The notes below the pieces were generated by a model, which saw nothing but the letters and a program-made list of their open reading frames with translations, was not told the DNA's origin and ran no database searches. A DNA stretch of 64,000 bases. Origin: Pegoplata infirma (taxonomy: Eukaryota > Arthropoda > Insecta > Diptera > Anthomyiidae). Where the stretch lies: positions 212,354,035 to 212,418,034 of the forward strand of contig OY992539.1 of NCBI GenBank assembly GCA_963921195.1. Reading direction: 5' to 3'. Of the stretch, positions 21,798 through 33,758 are shown piece after piece; position 1 is the first letter of the stretch, and each line of letters starts with the position of its first letter. Position numbers and translations under genes: made by a program.

Positions 21798-22135
21798 TGT
21801 TAAACGTTGATACACCTTTTATGAGTTTTTAATAATTAAACTTTATTTATTTTATTATTCTATAATCTACCCTAACTTAAACTATCTTACTCACTAATAC
21901 AAATATACTTTAAGAGAGCGTAACGTGTACATGTATTCTACGTACCGTGTGAATACTCGTAGTCAGCAGTTTACCTGACTAGGCCATGCAGTAATTGTGT
22001 GGACAATTACTGTGGGAAATTTTATGTAGACGTATAAAAGTCTAAAGACGTATCAAATGTCGTCTGGGCAGAATTCACATAAAAACGTTGGTACGTGGAG
22101 TATGTAAATAATAACCGAACATTATACACGCTACA
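21798..22135 (-). repeat. 5' LTR
   Basis: A 338-bp LTR, matching the 3' LTR except for one base at 22066. It should carry the element's promoter (TATA-like TTTTATACG in element orientation). Followed by the GTTT duplication. Confidence 0.93.
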
Positions 22136-22733
22136 GTTTTTCGCGAATTTACGAGTTAAAACACACGGTAACTTTCGAATGACAATTCTGAGGGTGCTGA
22201 AGTGTGGCATATATATTTTTCGTTCCTCTGGTCCGATTCGTTTTAAATTTCAGCCAAATCGGTCCAGTCGTTCAAAAGTTATTAGCAAAACCGTGAGTTT
22301 TAGATTATTTTCACCTTAAATTCACGTGTTGAAAACCCGTTAAACATGTTTAAAAAACATTAGTAAGTCACAAAAATATTTTACAAGGTATTTTTGTCAC
22401 TCAAAAATTTTTTTACACTAAAACAAAAAAAAATACACTCAAAAAAAATTTTACACTCAAAAAATATTTTACACTAAAAAAAAATTAGTAAATTATTTTT
22501 TTTTTTTTTTTTAAATTACTAAAAAAAGTTTTTTTACACAAAATAAAATATTTCTAACCAAAAATGTTTTTTTTTTCACGTTAGAAAATTTTCTATTACT
22601 AAAAAAGGGCATTGTGGAGGGTATTCATAGATTCGGCCAAGTCGAATTTCTACTTGTAATTCTTTTATTTTTTATCTGTTGGAGGGTATTATAGATTCGG
22701 CACAGTCGAATTTAACACTCTCACTTGTTTTTG

Positions 22734-25499
22734 TTTTGTTTTCCGTGTGTGCGAGTACGTGTTTTGCTCTTGCATTGTATTGCTTACAAAAACAAAAACA
22801 GAACAAACAGTTTGTTGAAAGTTTTTTATTTCTCATATAGATTTTTTAATTCTCATTTTGTTTATAGTTTTATATGTATGCATATAAAAGGTTTATATCT
22901 AACTTAATAAAATTGTCTCACTAACAATGTCTTTATGACATAAATATATTTGGTAAAGTTTAAAAAATATTTTTTTTAAACCTTTTTATTTAAAAAAAAA
23001 ATTTAAATTATTTATTTTCTTAAAAATTAATTATTTTATATTTTTTTTAATTTATACAATTAAAATTTTAATTTGTTTCCAATTTTTTTTTTTTAATAAA
23101 TTTTTAATTTATATAATAAAAATTTTAATTATTTTTTTTTTTTAATTTTAATTAAACTTTTTAATTTTAATTTAACTTTTTAATTAATAGTATTAAGTTT
23201 TTAATCAACTAAATATCCATTTATTTTTAATTAACGACATACAAATATTTTTAATTTATATGCGCATTTTAGTGATTGGTCCGGATTTAATTAATTTTTT
23301 AATTAAATCTACGAATTTTTAAATTACATTTTTTTTTATTTTTTTCTGTGTGTCGAGTAAGTCTTGCAAAATGACCATGCCCTGACTACTGCTGACTTTG
23401 AGTGATGCCATTTTGAAAATTTATATAAAACTGTCCTCAACTCAATACATAGAGATGTCTTGTGGATGTCAGCAGTGACTCTGACATATCACTGCGACTT
23501 CACTGAGGATAGCTCGAGGACGTTCCCAACTGGGTATTCGTGATCAGAGCATCAAGATTAATAAATGTGGTGTATCTATCGCAAGACACATATTTTTTAT
23601 TTTTTAATTTGGAAAATACGAAACTAAGATCGCCAAGGGTTTCTGGTTATTTTAGTCCGATAAGCCTTAAATTTACACCACATACGTTTTATTTTTAGGA
23701 AAGTAAAAATTTGACGGACATTAATAATTGAAAGAAAAACCTTTTTACAAAAAAAATCCACTCTAACACTTGTTTCCCTAATTTACGTTTCTGTATACCA
23801 ATTTTAAAGTTTCTAGGACCAATGTTTCAGGAAACAGAAACTGTAGCAAAGTAAACTTTTAAACAAATTTTTGTCTCGTAAAATCGAAATATCCAAAATC
23901 AAAGACTTTAAGGTATTTTATATTCTTCCGTATTGACAACTTCTTAGATTCTTAAACAAAAAAATCCGTATAAAAAGTCCTTAGATTCTAAAATTGCCAT
24001 TTACAAAAACTCTGGCACATTTTTTCGTATAAAAAAATTCTCTGAATCTGAGATATATTCCTTATAAAAAAGTTCTATACTTTTAAGACGAATTTCAAGT
24101 TCGCTTCTTAAGTCTTATGTTTTAACCTGTTAGTTAAAAGTTTGCTTCTTAAGTCTTTTGTTTCCTTAAAACCGCTTAAAAAAGGACCTTTTCTGATAAT
24201 AAACTTAACTTTAACCTGATCTTTATATCCAATTTGTTGTTAATCCACTGAAGTGTTAAAGTGATTTTTTTCATTTAAAAAAAAGAATATATATTGTATT
24301 GCCTTAATTCCCACCATCATATTTCATCTATTTGCTGTTGTTGTCTGGGTCTGACATTAACACCTGGTTTATTTCTTAAACTTTTTAGTTTTTTTGATTT
24401 TTTTGAACTTTAATTTTGCCATAACGAACTGACACGTTCTCTTTTGGCGTTGAGACTTTGCTATTTTTATTTTTTTTTTATATTGTAGATGCACTCTTTT
24501 TATTCGCCTGGCATTCTTCACACCAAAAACTAAATGCACAAAAAAAAAAAAAAGATCATAAAAGGTCTTTTGTGGCAGTTTTAGTGGTGCTACACATGAA
24601 ATACAGGCTAAACTTTGTCTATTTTATATGATGTTTTTGACTTTAACATGTTTCACATGTCATAAATGAGTGCGTAAAATTCACACGTCCAATACATTGT
24701 TTTTAATAAATAAAATGCAAAATCTTTTAGAATTTTTTATTAATTTTTAGCTTAAGCGAAATAAAATTTTATTCTACAAAATTTGAAATTTTTTTTTTCC
24801 AAATTTTCCCACCAATTTTTGTTTAAAAATTTTTCTGCTGTTAATGTTATTGGCACTTATACAATTGCATAAACATTTTTCTTAATAAACTGAATTTTAT
24901 TTTTTTTTTGTCTTGGTTGTTGTTGTTTTTTTTTGCTGCATTTGCCACTCTAGCATAACTATTCAAACTGACACTAATCAATCTGAAATCTATTTCAATC
25001 AATCTTCAAGTAATTGCAAATACTTTCAACATTTTTGTCAATACAACAACGAAATACGAGTATAAATTGCAACTTAAGCAGGCTTTATACATGTTGCAAG
25101 TTTAAACAATTTTTTTTTTTGTATTTTTTATCGTCTTCTTCAGAAGTGAGAAGAAGAATGGCGTGAAAATTATACCACCTTAAGTAGCTGCAAATATAAA
25201 CTACATTCAATATATAAATGTACAATGAACGTAAGTGAATTTGATTTGAACAGACGAATGATGAGCTTATTCAGAAAAATGTAGAATGAGATTGACATTT
25301 TGCAAATGCGCTCGAGCATTATTTTTTTTGCCAGAAGAAAACGTTAATGTTGGAAATTGGAAGGACAGAATCGTGGGAGAAGAGGAGGGGCACTAAAGAA
25401 GCTGATCAGTTTTCTACACAAAATTTTTTTGCAGAAACTGCAAAAAAAAACCGAAAAAAAATTTTTATGTGCAAAAAATAGAACACAAAAATTTAATGA
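22734..25499. other. AT-rich DNA with one TIR-element fragment
   Basis: No gene recognised. 22960-23340 is nearly simple TTTAATTAAATT sequence. 23900-24090 has SatB-like words (AATCTGAGATATATTCCTTATAAAA). 24890-25120 has T-runs and GTTGTTGTT. Confidence 0.45.
23375..23534 (-). mobile_element. Truncated copy of the CCCAGTTGG TIR family
   Basis: Ends in CCAACTGGG followed by TA. Its reverse complement follows the left part of the element at 40450-41156 over about 160 bp, sharing CTGCTGACATCCACAAGACA. The other end is missing. Confidence 0.7.
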
Positions 25500-28081
25500 A
25501 AAACAAGTGAGAGTATTAAATTCGGCTGTGCCGAATATTTTATACCCTCCAAAATGAAAAAAAAAAAAAATAAAAACAAAAAAATGTCAGGTGCGTTTTT
25601 GGGGGAGGGGGGTGAGGGAAGGGTCAGTGGGGGACTTTGAACGCTCATTCCCATCGCGATATATATACCAAATGTTTCATTTATTTAACAAAAATACAAA
25701 AAAACCTGTAAAAAAATTGTTTTTTTTTTTGATGTTAGTTCAGTTCTTCAAGGGGGAACTTTTCCCCTCCTTGCCCAATTTTGCCCATTCACGAGCTTAA
25801 CCTGCCTATGATCATGAGACATATTTGTGCCAAGCTTCAGGAATCTAGCTGTTTTATTTTGGACTGCATTGTGTTATCTACAGACAGACGGACGGACGGG
25901 CAGACGGACATTCACAGAATGTCTTAGAATCGATCATAGATCTATAATATATGGGGCATTCCATGCCAAATCACTCACTTTTAGGCCCGACCCCCTTCGA
26001 TTAATTTTATTTTTGGATATGTTTTAGTACGTATTAAATGCAACTTCCAGCCAAATTTTCAGCCTTTTATACCAAGGTGGTGTTGAGTAATCAATTTTTC
26101 AAAATGGCGATTTTTTCCAAAAAATGAAAAAATTTACATTTTCAATCAATTTTGACCAGTAAAAAATATAGATATATTCAAAAAAGATGGACAACATTTT
26201 GTTGGTAGTTAAATGTAGTTTTAGAAAAAAAATATGAAAAATTATTCGAAGTAACTATCACTTGTTTTTTATCGTATAAAAATTAAAATCGACTTTTTGA
26301 AAAAGTCCGAAACCTTCGATTTTTTTTTAAAAATGTCAAAAAATTCTACTCTAAATTACGCAACTTTTAAGTCATAATTCGAGATGTGATCGTAATTCGT
26401 TCTATTTTTATTCAAATTTTGAAAATTGCACTTTTTTTTTTTTGACTCTGGTTTATTTTATATGGTGCTCCAAAAAAAAATAATTTGGTAAATATTGACC
26501 GTAACTTCCCCTAGATATATTAACTTGGGTGTAAAAATACGTCTCAGAAAATTTTAGGATGATCGGACATGGGTAAGGCGTGCCGCATCGGCTTTGAAGT
26601 TTGAAAATCGGATTACAAGGGAAAATATGAATTTTTTTCTGTTTTCTTAATTTTTTTGGTATTTTAAGTTAATTTTGAATTCAAATGGTTACAGAATTGA
26701 AATGTAGAGTAAAATGTCTCTCTATTAAGGTCATAAAAACCGAAATCGGTTTAAAATCAGCCAAGTTATTACAACTTCCCCAGGCATCTAACGTGTGGCA
26801 GACAACTTGATTAATCAATACAATCCGATTTTTGAAATTCATTGAAATTTTCTACTGTAATAACATTTTTTTATTCTTCAAGTTCAAATGTTATTAGATG
26901 ACAAGTATTTTTCATATTGTGTTTTGCTAACATTTTTTAAATTAGTGCTAAAAATGCCTGCATTTTTCACACCCTTTTGAAATCTCTATTTTAAAAAAAA
27001 AAAATATTTTTTTTGTTTTAAAATTTGGAAAAGTCAAAAAAATATTACACTGAAACATGAATAATGAAAAAATGTTATTACAGTAGAAAATTTCAATAAA
27101 TTTAAAAAAAGGGCCTCGTATTTTTTAATCAAGTTGTATGGCACACGCTAGATGCCTGGGGAAGTTGTAATAACTTGGCTGATTTTCAACCGATTTTAGT
27201 TTTTAGTACCTTATTAGAAAGGCATTTTACTCCACATCATAATTCTGTTATCACTTGAATTAAAACTTAACCTAAAATACCAAAGAAATTGCGAAAACAG
27301 AAAAAAATCATATTTTTCCTTGTAATCCGTTTTTTAAAATTCAAGGACCATGCTAAGCGCCTTACACATGTCCGATCGTCCCAAATTTTTGTGAGACGTA
27401 TATTTACCTCCAATTGAATATATTTAGGATAAGTTAGGGTCAGTATCTACCATTTTTTTTTTTTTTGGAGCTCCATATAAACTAAATCAGAGCCAAAACA
27501 TAAAAGGTGCAATTTTAAAAATTAAAAAAAAAATAGAAAGAATTGTGATCACATCTCGAGTTATGGCTTAAAAGTTGCATAATTTAGAGTAGAATTCTTT
27601 TAGTTTTTTACAAAAAAATCGAAGGTTTCGGACTTTTTCAAAAAGTCGATTTTAATTTTTAAACGTCAAAAAATAAGTGATAATTACTTCGAATAATTTT
27701 TTCACATTTTTTTTCTAAAACTACATTTAAATACCAACAAAACGTTGTCCAACTTTTTTTAAAATATCTATATTTTTTACTGGTCAAAATTGATTGAAAA
27801 TTTAAATTTTTTCATTTTTTGGAAAAAATCGCCATTTTGAAAAATTGATTACTCAACACCACCTTGGTATAAAAGGCTGAAAATTTGGCTGAAAGTTGCA
27901 TTTAATACGTACTAAAACATATTTAAAAATAAAATTAATCGAAGGGGGTCGGGCCTAAAAGTGAGTGATTTGGCATGGAATGCCCCATATACACTTTAAG
28001 GGTCCCCGACCGATATCTCGATGCGTTACAAACGCAATGACAAAGTGAGTATACCCCCATACTGTGGTTGGAGGGTATAAA
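25500..28081 (-). mobile_element. DINE/INE-1-like element C, split by a foldback
   Basis: Starts ACAAGTGAGAGTATTAAATTC with the hairpin ATTCGGCTGTGCCGAAT, has an AGACGGACGGACGGGCAGACGG microsatellite near 25890-25912, and ends GGAGGGTATAA. Reverse orientation relative to copies A and D. The empty site (AATATATACACTTTA) is reconstructed by comparison with copy D. Confidence 0.7.
25953..27986. mobile_element. Foldback element 2, ~1-kb inverted arms
   Basis: The GGGGCATTCCATGCC left end and its reverse complement at the right end bound two arms of about 1 kb meeting near 26970; arm similarity is high but more diverged than in foldback 1. Comparison with uninterrupted DINE copies indicates a short ATAT target duplication, ambiguous because the flank is palindromic. 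No coding frame seen. Shared ends make it one family with 1952-3899. Confidence 0.85.
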
Positions 28082-28129
28082 AAAAATCGAGGAATAAAAA
28101 ATTAAGGAAAACTAAATTTTATTTCATTA
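28082..28129. other. Short AT-rich spacer
   Basis: Nothing recognised. Confidence 0.4.
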
Positions 28130-28445
28130 CGGTACCGGTTTCGTTTCCTGTTTTTTCCATTTTGTCCGCAGTTTCATTCCATTTATTCCATTTCATTATT
28201 TTTCGTTCCATTTCAGTCCATTTCATTCCATAACATTCCTTTCATTATATTATTTTCATTCCATTTCATTGCTTTCCATTTCATTTCATTGCATTTTATT
28301 TCATTCTATTCTGTTCCATTTCACTTCATTCCATTTCATTTCATTCCATTTCATTCTATTTCATTCCGTTTCATTCTATTTCATTCCATTTCATTCCGTT
28401 TCATTCCGTTTCATTCCATTTCATTCTTTTTCATTCCATTTCATG
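28130..28445 (+). repeat. TTCCATTTCA microsatellite
   Basis: About 30 imperfect copies of a 10-bp unit (a doubled TTCCA/TTTCA pentamer), most regular at 28310-28445. The open frame across it (Ser/Phe/His-rich) is a by-product. Confidence 0.93.
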
Positions 28446-28860
28446 AGTGTTGATATACTTTCCTTGTTAGAAAAGTATTGCAGTAGTAGTTGTTGTTTTC
28501 TGCTACAATTTCAGTTGTTTTTGTATGAAAAATCTCAAACAACTATTTTTGGTAAAAGATAAATACTAAAAATTACTACATTGTAGTAACAGTTGTTTTA
28601 TGTAGTTGTTTTTAGTTACCAAACAATTTTTACCGTTTTTACGTCTAGAAGTTTTTTTTTGTTAATAAAAAATTCCGACAATTTCAGTTACAGTAAAAAC
28701 AACTGTAATTTGAAGTTGTTTTTACCGTATTTTGTAGTTGTTGATCAGTAGTTAAAAACAACAACAAATTTCGGTTGGTTTTACCGAAAAATGTAGTAGA
28801 CGCCTAAACAACAACAAATGTAGTTTTTTTAACTGTCTTTTGTAATGGAATCTATTCATA
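28446..28860. repeat. Irregular TAGTTGTTTTTAC repeats
   Basis: Words such as GTAGTTGTTTTTA, CAGTTGTTTT and their complements (AAAACAACTG) occur roughly every 20-40 bases in both orientations, suggesting decayed repeats able to form hairpins. No fixed period. Confidence 0.5.
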
Positions 28861-29898
28861 ATTTTTGGAGTGTAAGAGTTTTTTCTATACAGAAAAATTT
28901 CTGTATACGTCCCTGTCTATTGCTGTTAGTTTGTTTTGGTGACAAAATATAGTTAGAGTGTGACATGAGCTCTTGACGTGCCCATTATAGCTTAAGACTT
29001 ACAGTCAAAGTCACAGTCAGTCGTCGTTGTTGCTGTTGTTGTCTTCTATTATAGCTTTCGACGTAGCTGTAAGTATATTTGAGCTTGTTTTCTAAAACTA
29101 TAATAAATTTTCATTTTCAAGTAGATGCTCGTCACTTGATACATTGTGTTCTGGTTGTGTTGTTCATCAAAAGGTTTGAGTTTTGTTATACTTTAATGTT
29201 GTTTCTGTTTTCAGATTTTTTATTTGTATTTTTTCTGCTCTAAAGATTTGCAAAAGATTGTTGTGATTTGCAGTGATGGAAATTTGCATGCAAATGTTGA
29301 CTGTTTTTTTTTTTTGTTGTTGTCATTTTCAATGGTGTGACAACGGGAGCAATTTAAGTGGCACTTTTCTTAGTTTTAAATGGCAACACCCATTATTTGT
29401 ATAAGAAAATTATTTGTTGAAGATGTTTGTATGTGATTTCTATTTTTCTTTTGTTAATTTTTTGAATTTTTTTTTGCTGCTGCTTTATTGAAATGATATT
29501 TATTTTTTCTATATCATGAAATCGCTTTTAAAGTATTTTTTAAGGGTTTGATGATTACTTTTTTTTTTTTTTAGATCACTTAACTCACCTAGATTTTAGT
29601 TTATTTAAATTTAATTGTAGACATATAAAAAAAGGCTTGTTAATAAAGGTGTTCCGCGTTTTTGAAATTAAAAATAAAATAATGTTAATTATATAAACTG
29701 TTAGTTGAGGAGGCGTTAAAACTAGACTATATAGGAAAAAGAAAAAAAATATAATGCTCAATATATTTATTTAAAATAATTAGGGTGTAGACTTTAACAA
29801 AATTGGTAACAAAAGACTTAGGAAACGAACATTTATAGAAACTGAAAATAAACACTTTCATTTTATAAACAGTTTCAGTCTATTTCAAAGACTGACTG
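28861..29898. other. Non-repetitive AT-rich DNA, possible conserved non-coding DNA
   Basis: Less repetitive than the surroundings; contains GTTGTTGCTG runs at 29020-29045 and the perfect octamer palindrome at 29282-29295. No gene recognised. Confidence 0.35.
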
Positions 29899-31340
29899 TA
29901 CAGTAGGGTGGAGCAAATTTTCTTTTTTTTTTGAATTGTGAAATCGTTGGAGTCGGTTACAGTGACTCAAACATATAATGGAACAGTATATTCTGTTGGA
30001 CAAAATGTAGTGCACAGGTATAAAATATAAGTCATTATTATAACCAATCGAGTATTATTAGAAAACGTGCTGTATTGGTAATTTATTAAGCTTTAATTTA
30101 AGCTTAATAGCGTCTAGATTAAGTAAATAACAAATGTTCTACGAGGGTCGAACTAAACAATTTTTATTTTTTATAGACATTTTTTTTTTTAATTTTTTTA
30201 AAAATATTTTTAAATTGATTTTTTCCAAGTTCAAACATAAAAAAAATTCAAGAAAATGTCAAATTATTTATAATTGGCTCGAAGCTTTTTTTTAATGACC
30301 CAAACTTAAATTAAAATTTTTTAAATGCTGTAAAAAAAATCAGCATTTTTTTGATCTCCAATTATTTTGACCACCAATTTTTTGTAAACAAAGAAAATTT
30401 TTAATTATTTTTATATCTGATTACTGAATACTTCAGTGTATTAAATTAATAAACAATAAAATCTTTTCTTTGTTTACAAAAAATTAGTGGTCAAAAGAAT
30501 TGGATATCAAAAAATAAAAATTTTTTACTGCATTTAAAAAATTTAAATTTTTGTTTCGGTAATTTTTGGTGAACATTTTTTTAAAAATCAAAACTTTGAT
30601 TGAAGGGCACCACATTATTGAATTTGGCTCAAATTAACTTAAATGAAAGTTTTTCTCAGGCTCTATGACAGGTTTAAGGGCAAGAAATTTTGAGATTTTT
30701 TTTTATTTTTTAACTTTTTGAACGTACGAAAAACCGGTATTTTTTTACAAAATTGCAAATAGTGATGGAAAAAATGTATTTTATATTTATTATTTCTAAA
30801 CATTAAATCATGGATGACTTATATTTGGTTACATTATGTATTATTTGAAAGTTTGAAATAATGCATTATTTATAATTGGATGCATAATGCATTACAATAA
30901 CATAAAAAATAATTATTTTATAAAAAAATGCATAAGTTTAAACTAGAGATGGGCTCACGATAGGAAATTTCAAACGACACACACTCACGAGCATATTTTA
31001 TCTACTTACACTCACTTACAATCACGTGAGTAAATTTAATACAAAATTACTTTTTCACTACTCGTAACACCTTATATATTATCTTCTGGTATGCTATATT
31101 ATTTCATTTCTCGTAACCTATAAAATATCATATATTTTACACCTTACTTGTATTCTTCGTTATAAATTTATGACTTATTTTATACCTTACTGGTATTCTT
31201 TGTGATAATGTGGATGCATTACTTTGAAACTCATCGACTGTTAAAATCATCAATGCTGCAATGTATAAAATAAGAGATCCTATACCTTATTTTATACCTT
31301 ATTTGGTAATCTAAGTTTTGCTGGGATGTTTATATAATTT
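29899..31340. repeat. Old dispersed repeat (end AGTAGGGTGGAGCAAATTTT)
   Basis: The end at about 29899-29970 resembles that at 49775-49850 (GGGGCAAATTTTGA, then AATCGT..GTC). 30550-30745 resembles 52080-52265 (GGCTCAAATTAA, AATGAAAGT, the CTCTATGA area). 30944-31030 is a truncated relative of the TAGAGATGGGC hAT MITE. Copies are diverged and ends uncertain. Confidence 0.45.
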
Positions 31341-31343
31341 GGC

Positions 31344-31570
31344 TGTAAAAGCCAAATTATTGCTGGAGACCTTTCCAACAATTACAATTTTTTAAAAAAT
31401 TGATTTAGAAAATTTTTGTGGTGCTTATGAAGCAAAATGTTGGAAAAAAGCATGAAATTTTTTTTTTCCAACATTTTGCTTCATAAGCACCACAAAAATT
31501 TTCTAAATCAATTTTTTAAAAAAAAATTTAGTTGTTGGACAGGTCTCTAGCAACAATTTGTCTTTTACAG
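31344..31570. repeat. 227-bp near-perfect palindrome
   Basis: The left arm from CTGTAAAAGCCAAATTATTGC runs inward and is mirrored by GCAACAATTTGTCTTTTACAG on the right; the arms (~105 bp) meet near 31457 around AAAGCATGAAA. The inner 85 bp are almost exact (CCAACATTTTGCTTCATAAG). Could be a small foldback MITE. Confidence 0.8.
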
Positions 31571-31691
31571 ATTGAAAAAATATCAATTAGTCGATGAGTT
31601 AAAACCAAAAAACCATATAAACAATATGCTGAAAATCGTCATTTTATACATGTTAAAAAATTTCCAAAATGGCGGTTTTTTTACCACTTTC

Positions 31692-32430
31692 ACAATTTTT
31701 ATACCCTTCAACTACAGTATGGGGGTATACTCACTTTGTCATTCCGTGTGTAACGCATCGAAATATCGGTCGGAGACCCCATAAAGTGTATATATTATTG
31801 ATCAGGGATCGATTCTAAGACATTCTAGCGATGTCCGTCCGTCCGTCCCTCCGTCTGTCTGTCCGTCCGTCCGTCTGTAGTTAACACGATGCAGTCCAAA
31901 ATTAAAGAGCTAGACCCCTCAAGTTTGGCATAAATATGTCTAATGGTCCTAGGCGGGTTAGGTTCGGCAATGGACTAAATGGGGAAAAATGGACCAGGGG
32001 GAAAAAAGTTCCCCCTTGAAGAACTAAACCAACCTCTTAAAAATGCCAATTTTTTTTACGTTTTTTTGTATTTTTGGGAAACAATTGAAACATTTTCATG
32101 TTCGCAGAAGTTTATAGTCCTGCGCTTGGACCCAGCGGATTAAAAAATTTTGCTTTTTTTTTGCCAGCCCCTCTTTTAAGGGCGTGGATAAAAAATAGTT
32201 TAAATAATTATAAACTATAATACTTTAGTGCACAAAGCAGACAAAAATTAACTTGTAAACATATACCGCGAGGGCCAAGGAGTCCCCCCAGCTCACCGAC
32301 CCCTCCCCCACCTTGCCCCCCCACCCCTAAAAAACGCCACTGTCAAAATTTTTTTTATAATTTTTTTACATGTTGGAAGGTAAAAAAGATTCGGAACAGC
32401 CGAATTTAACACTCTCACTTGTTTTTTTTA
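31692..32430 (+). mobile_element. DINE/INE-1-like element D, near complete
   Basis: Begins TATACCCTTCAACTACAGTATGG; microsatellite of CCGTCCGTCCCTCCGTCTGT type at 31835-31880; GC-rich CCCCCCAGCTCACC tract near 32285; terminal hairpin ATTCGGAACAGCCGAAT and TTAACACTCTCACTTG end. Uninterrupted, so a useful reference for the nested copies. Confidence 0.75.
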
Positions 32431-32439
32431 AATCTCTAT

Positions 32440-32574
32440 TTTTTTCCATTGAATATTTCATAAGGATTTAGACAAACTTTCATTTAAACTTAATTTAAGT
32501 CAAATCAGACCATTTGAACCCATGGCGCCTTTTGATCAAACTTAAGCGTTTCTGGTGAGCATTTTTACAAAAAA
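32440..32574 (-). repeat. Diverged copy of the dispersed repeat seen at 52080-52265
   Basis: Its reverse complement follows the GATCAAA, TTTGACTTAA, AATGAAAG order of the copies near 30600 and 52150. Confidence 0.4.
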
Positions 32575-33175
32575 ATTTTTCTCTCTAACAAGGTCTTTCA
32601 CAGGGCACCAACCGATTGTCCTGAAACTTAAATATTACAATCAGGGGGGGGGGGGTTGGAAATTACCATTTTTTTAGCTGCCCAATCTCAAATTTAAAAA
32701 AGGGTTGCCACCTTATGAAAAAATTAGGGCTTTCGGGAAAATCCGTATTAAAGACGAACTAGCAGGAATTTCTCCAAACGAAAAAATACGGGTCACCTAA
32801 ATTTTGATAGAGATTATTATATATGATTTTGGCGGTCGTACCCATATACATCTCCATATAAACTACCCCAACGGATATTCACAATAACGGACTTAACGAA
32901 GCCGAATTCGGACACGACCGATACACCATTGGATAGGCCTTAAAAAACCTTTCGTCCTGAATAAATTGTTGGTGTAGTTTCTTTTGAAGAAATAGGAAAA
33001 ATCCTCAAAAAACGAAAAAATCCCGTTGTCCCCCTGCCCTTTGACCCGCTTAATGTGAGATTAAGCAGCTGTAAAAAAAGAGGTAACTCTTATTTTGCTC
33101 CCCTCTTTCCTATATATAAGTTTCAGGACAATCGGTGGGTGCCCTGTGAAAGACCTTCCTTGTAAGATGTGTTCT
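32575..33175. mobile_element. Inverted-repeat element (arms GGTCTTTCACAGGGCACC)
   Basis: The left arm with AAGGTCTTTCACAGGGCACC and CGATTGTCCTGAAACTTA is mirrored at 33115-33170 (TAAGTTTCAGGACAATCGG, GGTGCCCTGTGAAAGACC). It is about 600 bp with a G run at 32646-32655. No target duplication resolved; non-coding. Confidence 0.65.
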
Positions 33176-33589
33176 CTTATTCACTTGGAGTTTCCAAAGA
33201 CATTTGTTTGTTAACACAAGTAGTTTTTTGTGTTCAATAACGCAGTGCAACAACCAAAATCGGAATGGGATAAAACCAAATGCAAATGAAAGTTTACATA
33301 TTCCGTTGACATTTTCCTACACTGAAAGAATTTTGTTCGTTACGGCTATGAAAACATACATTGATTCTATTAAAAAAAAACATTAGATGTCAGCCAATGA
33401 AGCCCTTCATAGAATCTATGAAACAAATTCATATAAACCAGAAATCTATGAAAAAGTTCATAGGCTATAAAAAAAAAATATTGTTCAATTCTATTTTTAT
33501 TTATTTTATTATTTAATTTTTATTTATTTATTTTTATTATTTTATTTATTTACAATTTTCTATTTAAAATTTTTTGTGTTATTAACTTA

Positions 33590-33662
33590 TCCCCATCGAG
33601 ATTCGAACACAAAACCAGTTGTTCGTAAAGCTTAGTCTCTAAACACTGAGCTAAAGTATATA
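33590..33662 (-). other. tRNA-like segment (clear A and B boxes) in TIR element 4
   Basis: The minus strand reads TAGCTCAGTGTTTAGAG (a very good A box), then about 35 bases on GTGTTCGAATCTC (B box). The spacing suits a tRNA or tRNA-derived SINE head, followed by CGATGGGG. A full acceptor stem was not paired convincingly. Confidence 0.6.
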
Positions 33663-33758
33663 AACATATAATAACACTTAAAATCCATTTTGTTTAATAT
33701 TCTGCTTTAACTTATTGAGTTTGTATCTATGCCCTGCCAAAAGCTGTGTGTGTATTTC

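Larger units (their letters stand above)
15044..22135 (-). mobile_element. Full-length Ty3/gypsy LTR retrotransposon, mdg1/412-like
   Basis: A complete 7,092-bp element read on the minus strand: 5' LTR 21798-22135, primer-binding site, leader of about 1.5 kb, gag, pol in the order protease, reverse transcriptase, RNase H, integrase, polypurine tract, 3' LTR 15044-15381. It is flanked by a 4-bp duplication GTTT (15040-15043, 22136-22139). The LTRs differ by one base by eye (15312 versus 22066), so the insertion is young. No env frame. The clade call rests on domain order, the 4-bp duplication, the long leader and a gag without CCHC knuckles; it is moderately sure. Confidence 0.92.
14781..22661 (+). 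mobile_element. DINE/INE-1-like element B, nested in A and split by the LTR element
   Basis: The left part 14781-15043 begins TATACCCTCCACTCTAGTG and includes the CCGCCCGTCCGTCCGTCTGT tract. The right part 22136-22661 continues the element and ends with a GGAGGGTATTCATAGATTCGG hairpin region. It belongs to a slightly different subfamily from A. Its insertion separates A's body from A's terminal hairpin. Confidence 0.6.
13928..22733 (+). mobile_element. DINE/INE-1-like element A (outermost of a three-level nest)
   Basis: Left part 13928-14780: TATACCCTCAAACCACAGTATGG start, a TGTCCGTCCGTCTGT microsatellite, and the GGGCGTGG...CGCCCCTGC body. The right part, about 22662-22733, carries the hairpin ATTCGGCACAGTCGAAT and the terminal TTAACACTCTCACTTGTTTT seen at the ends of the copies at 32430 and 54108. 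Element B and the LTR element interrupt it. The Helitron/DINE assignment rests on remembered INE-1 features: tetranucleotide microsatellite, 3'-terminal hairpin, GGGTATA ends. Confidence 0.65.

Noticed and set aside
15044..22135. An env-bearing (errantivirus-like) element
   Set aside because: No reading frame for an envelope protein lies between pol and the 3' LTR; only about 130 bases separate the pol tail from the LTR.
28269..28562. 97-codon Ser/Phe/His-rich frame
   Set aside because: It is translation of the TTCCATTTCA microsatellite.
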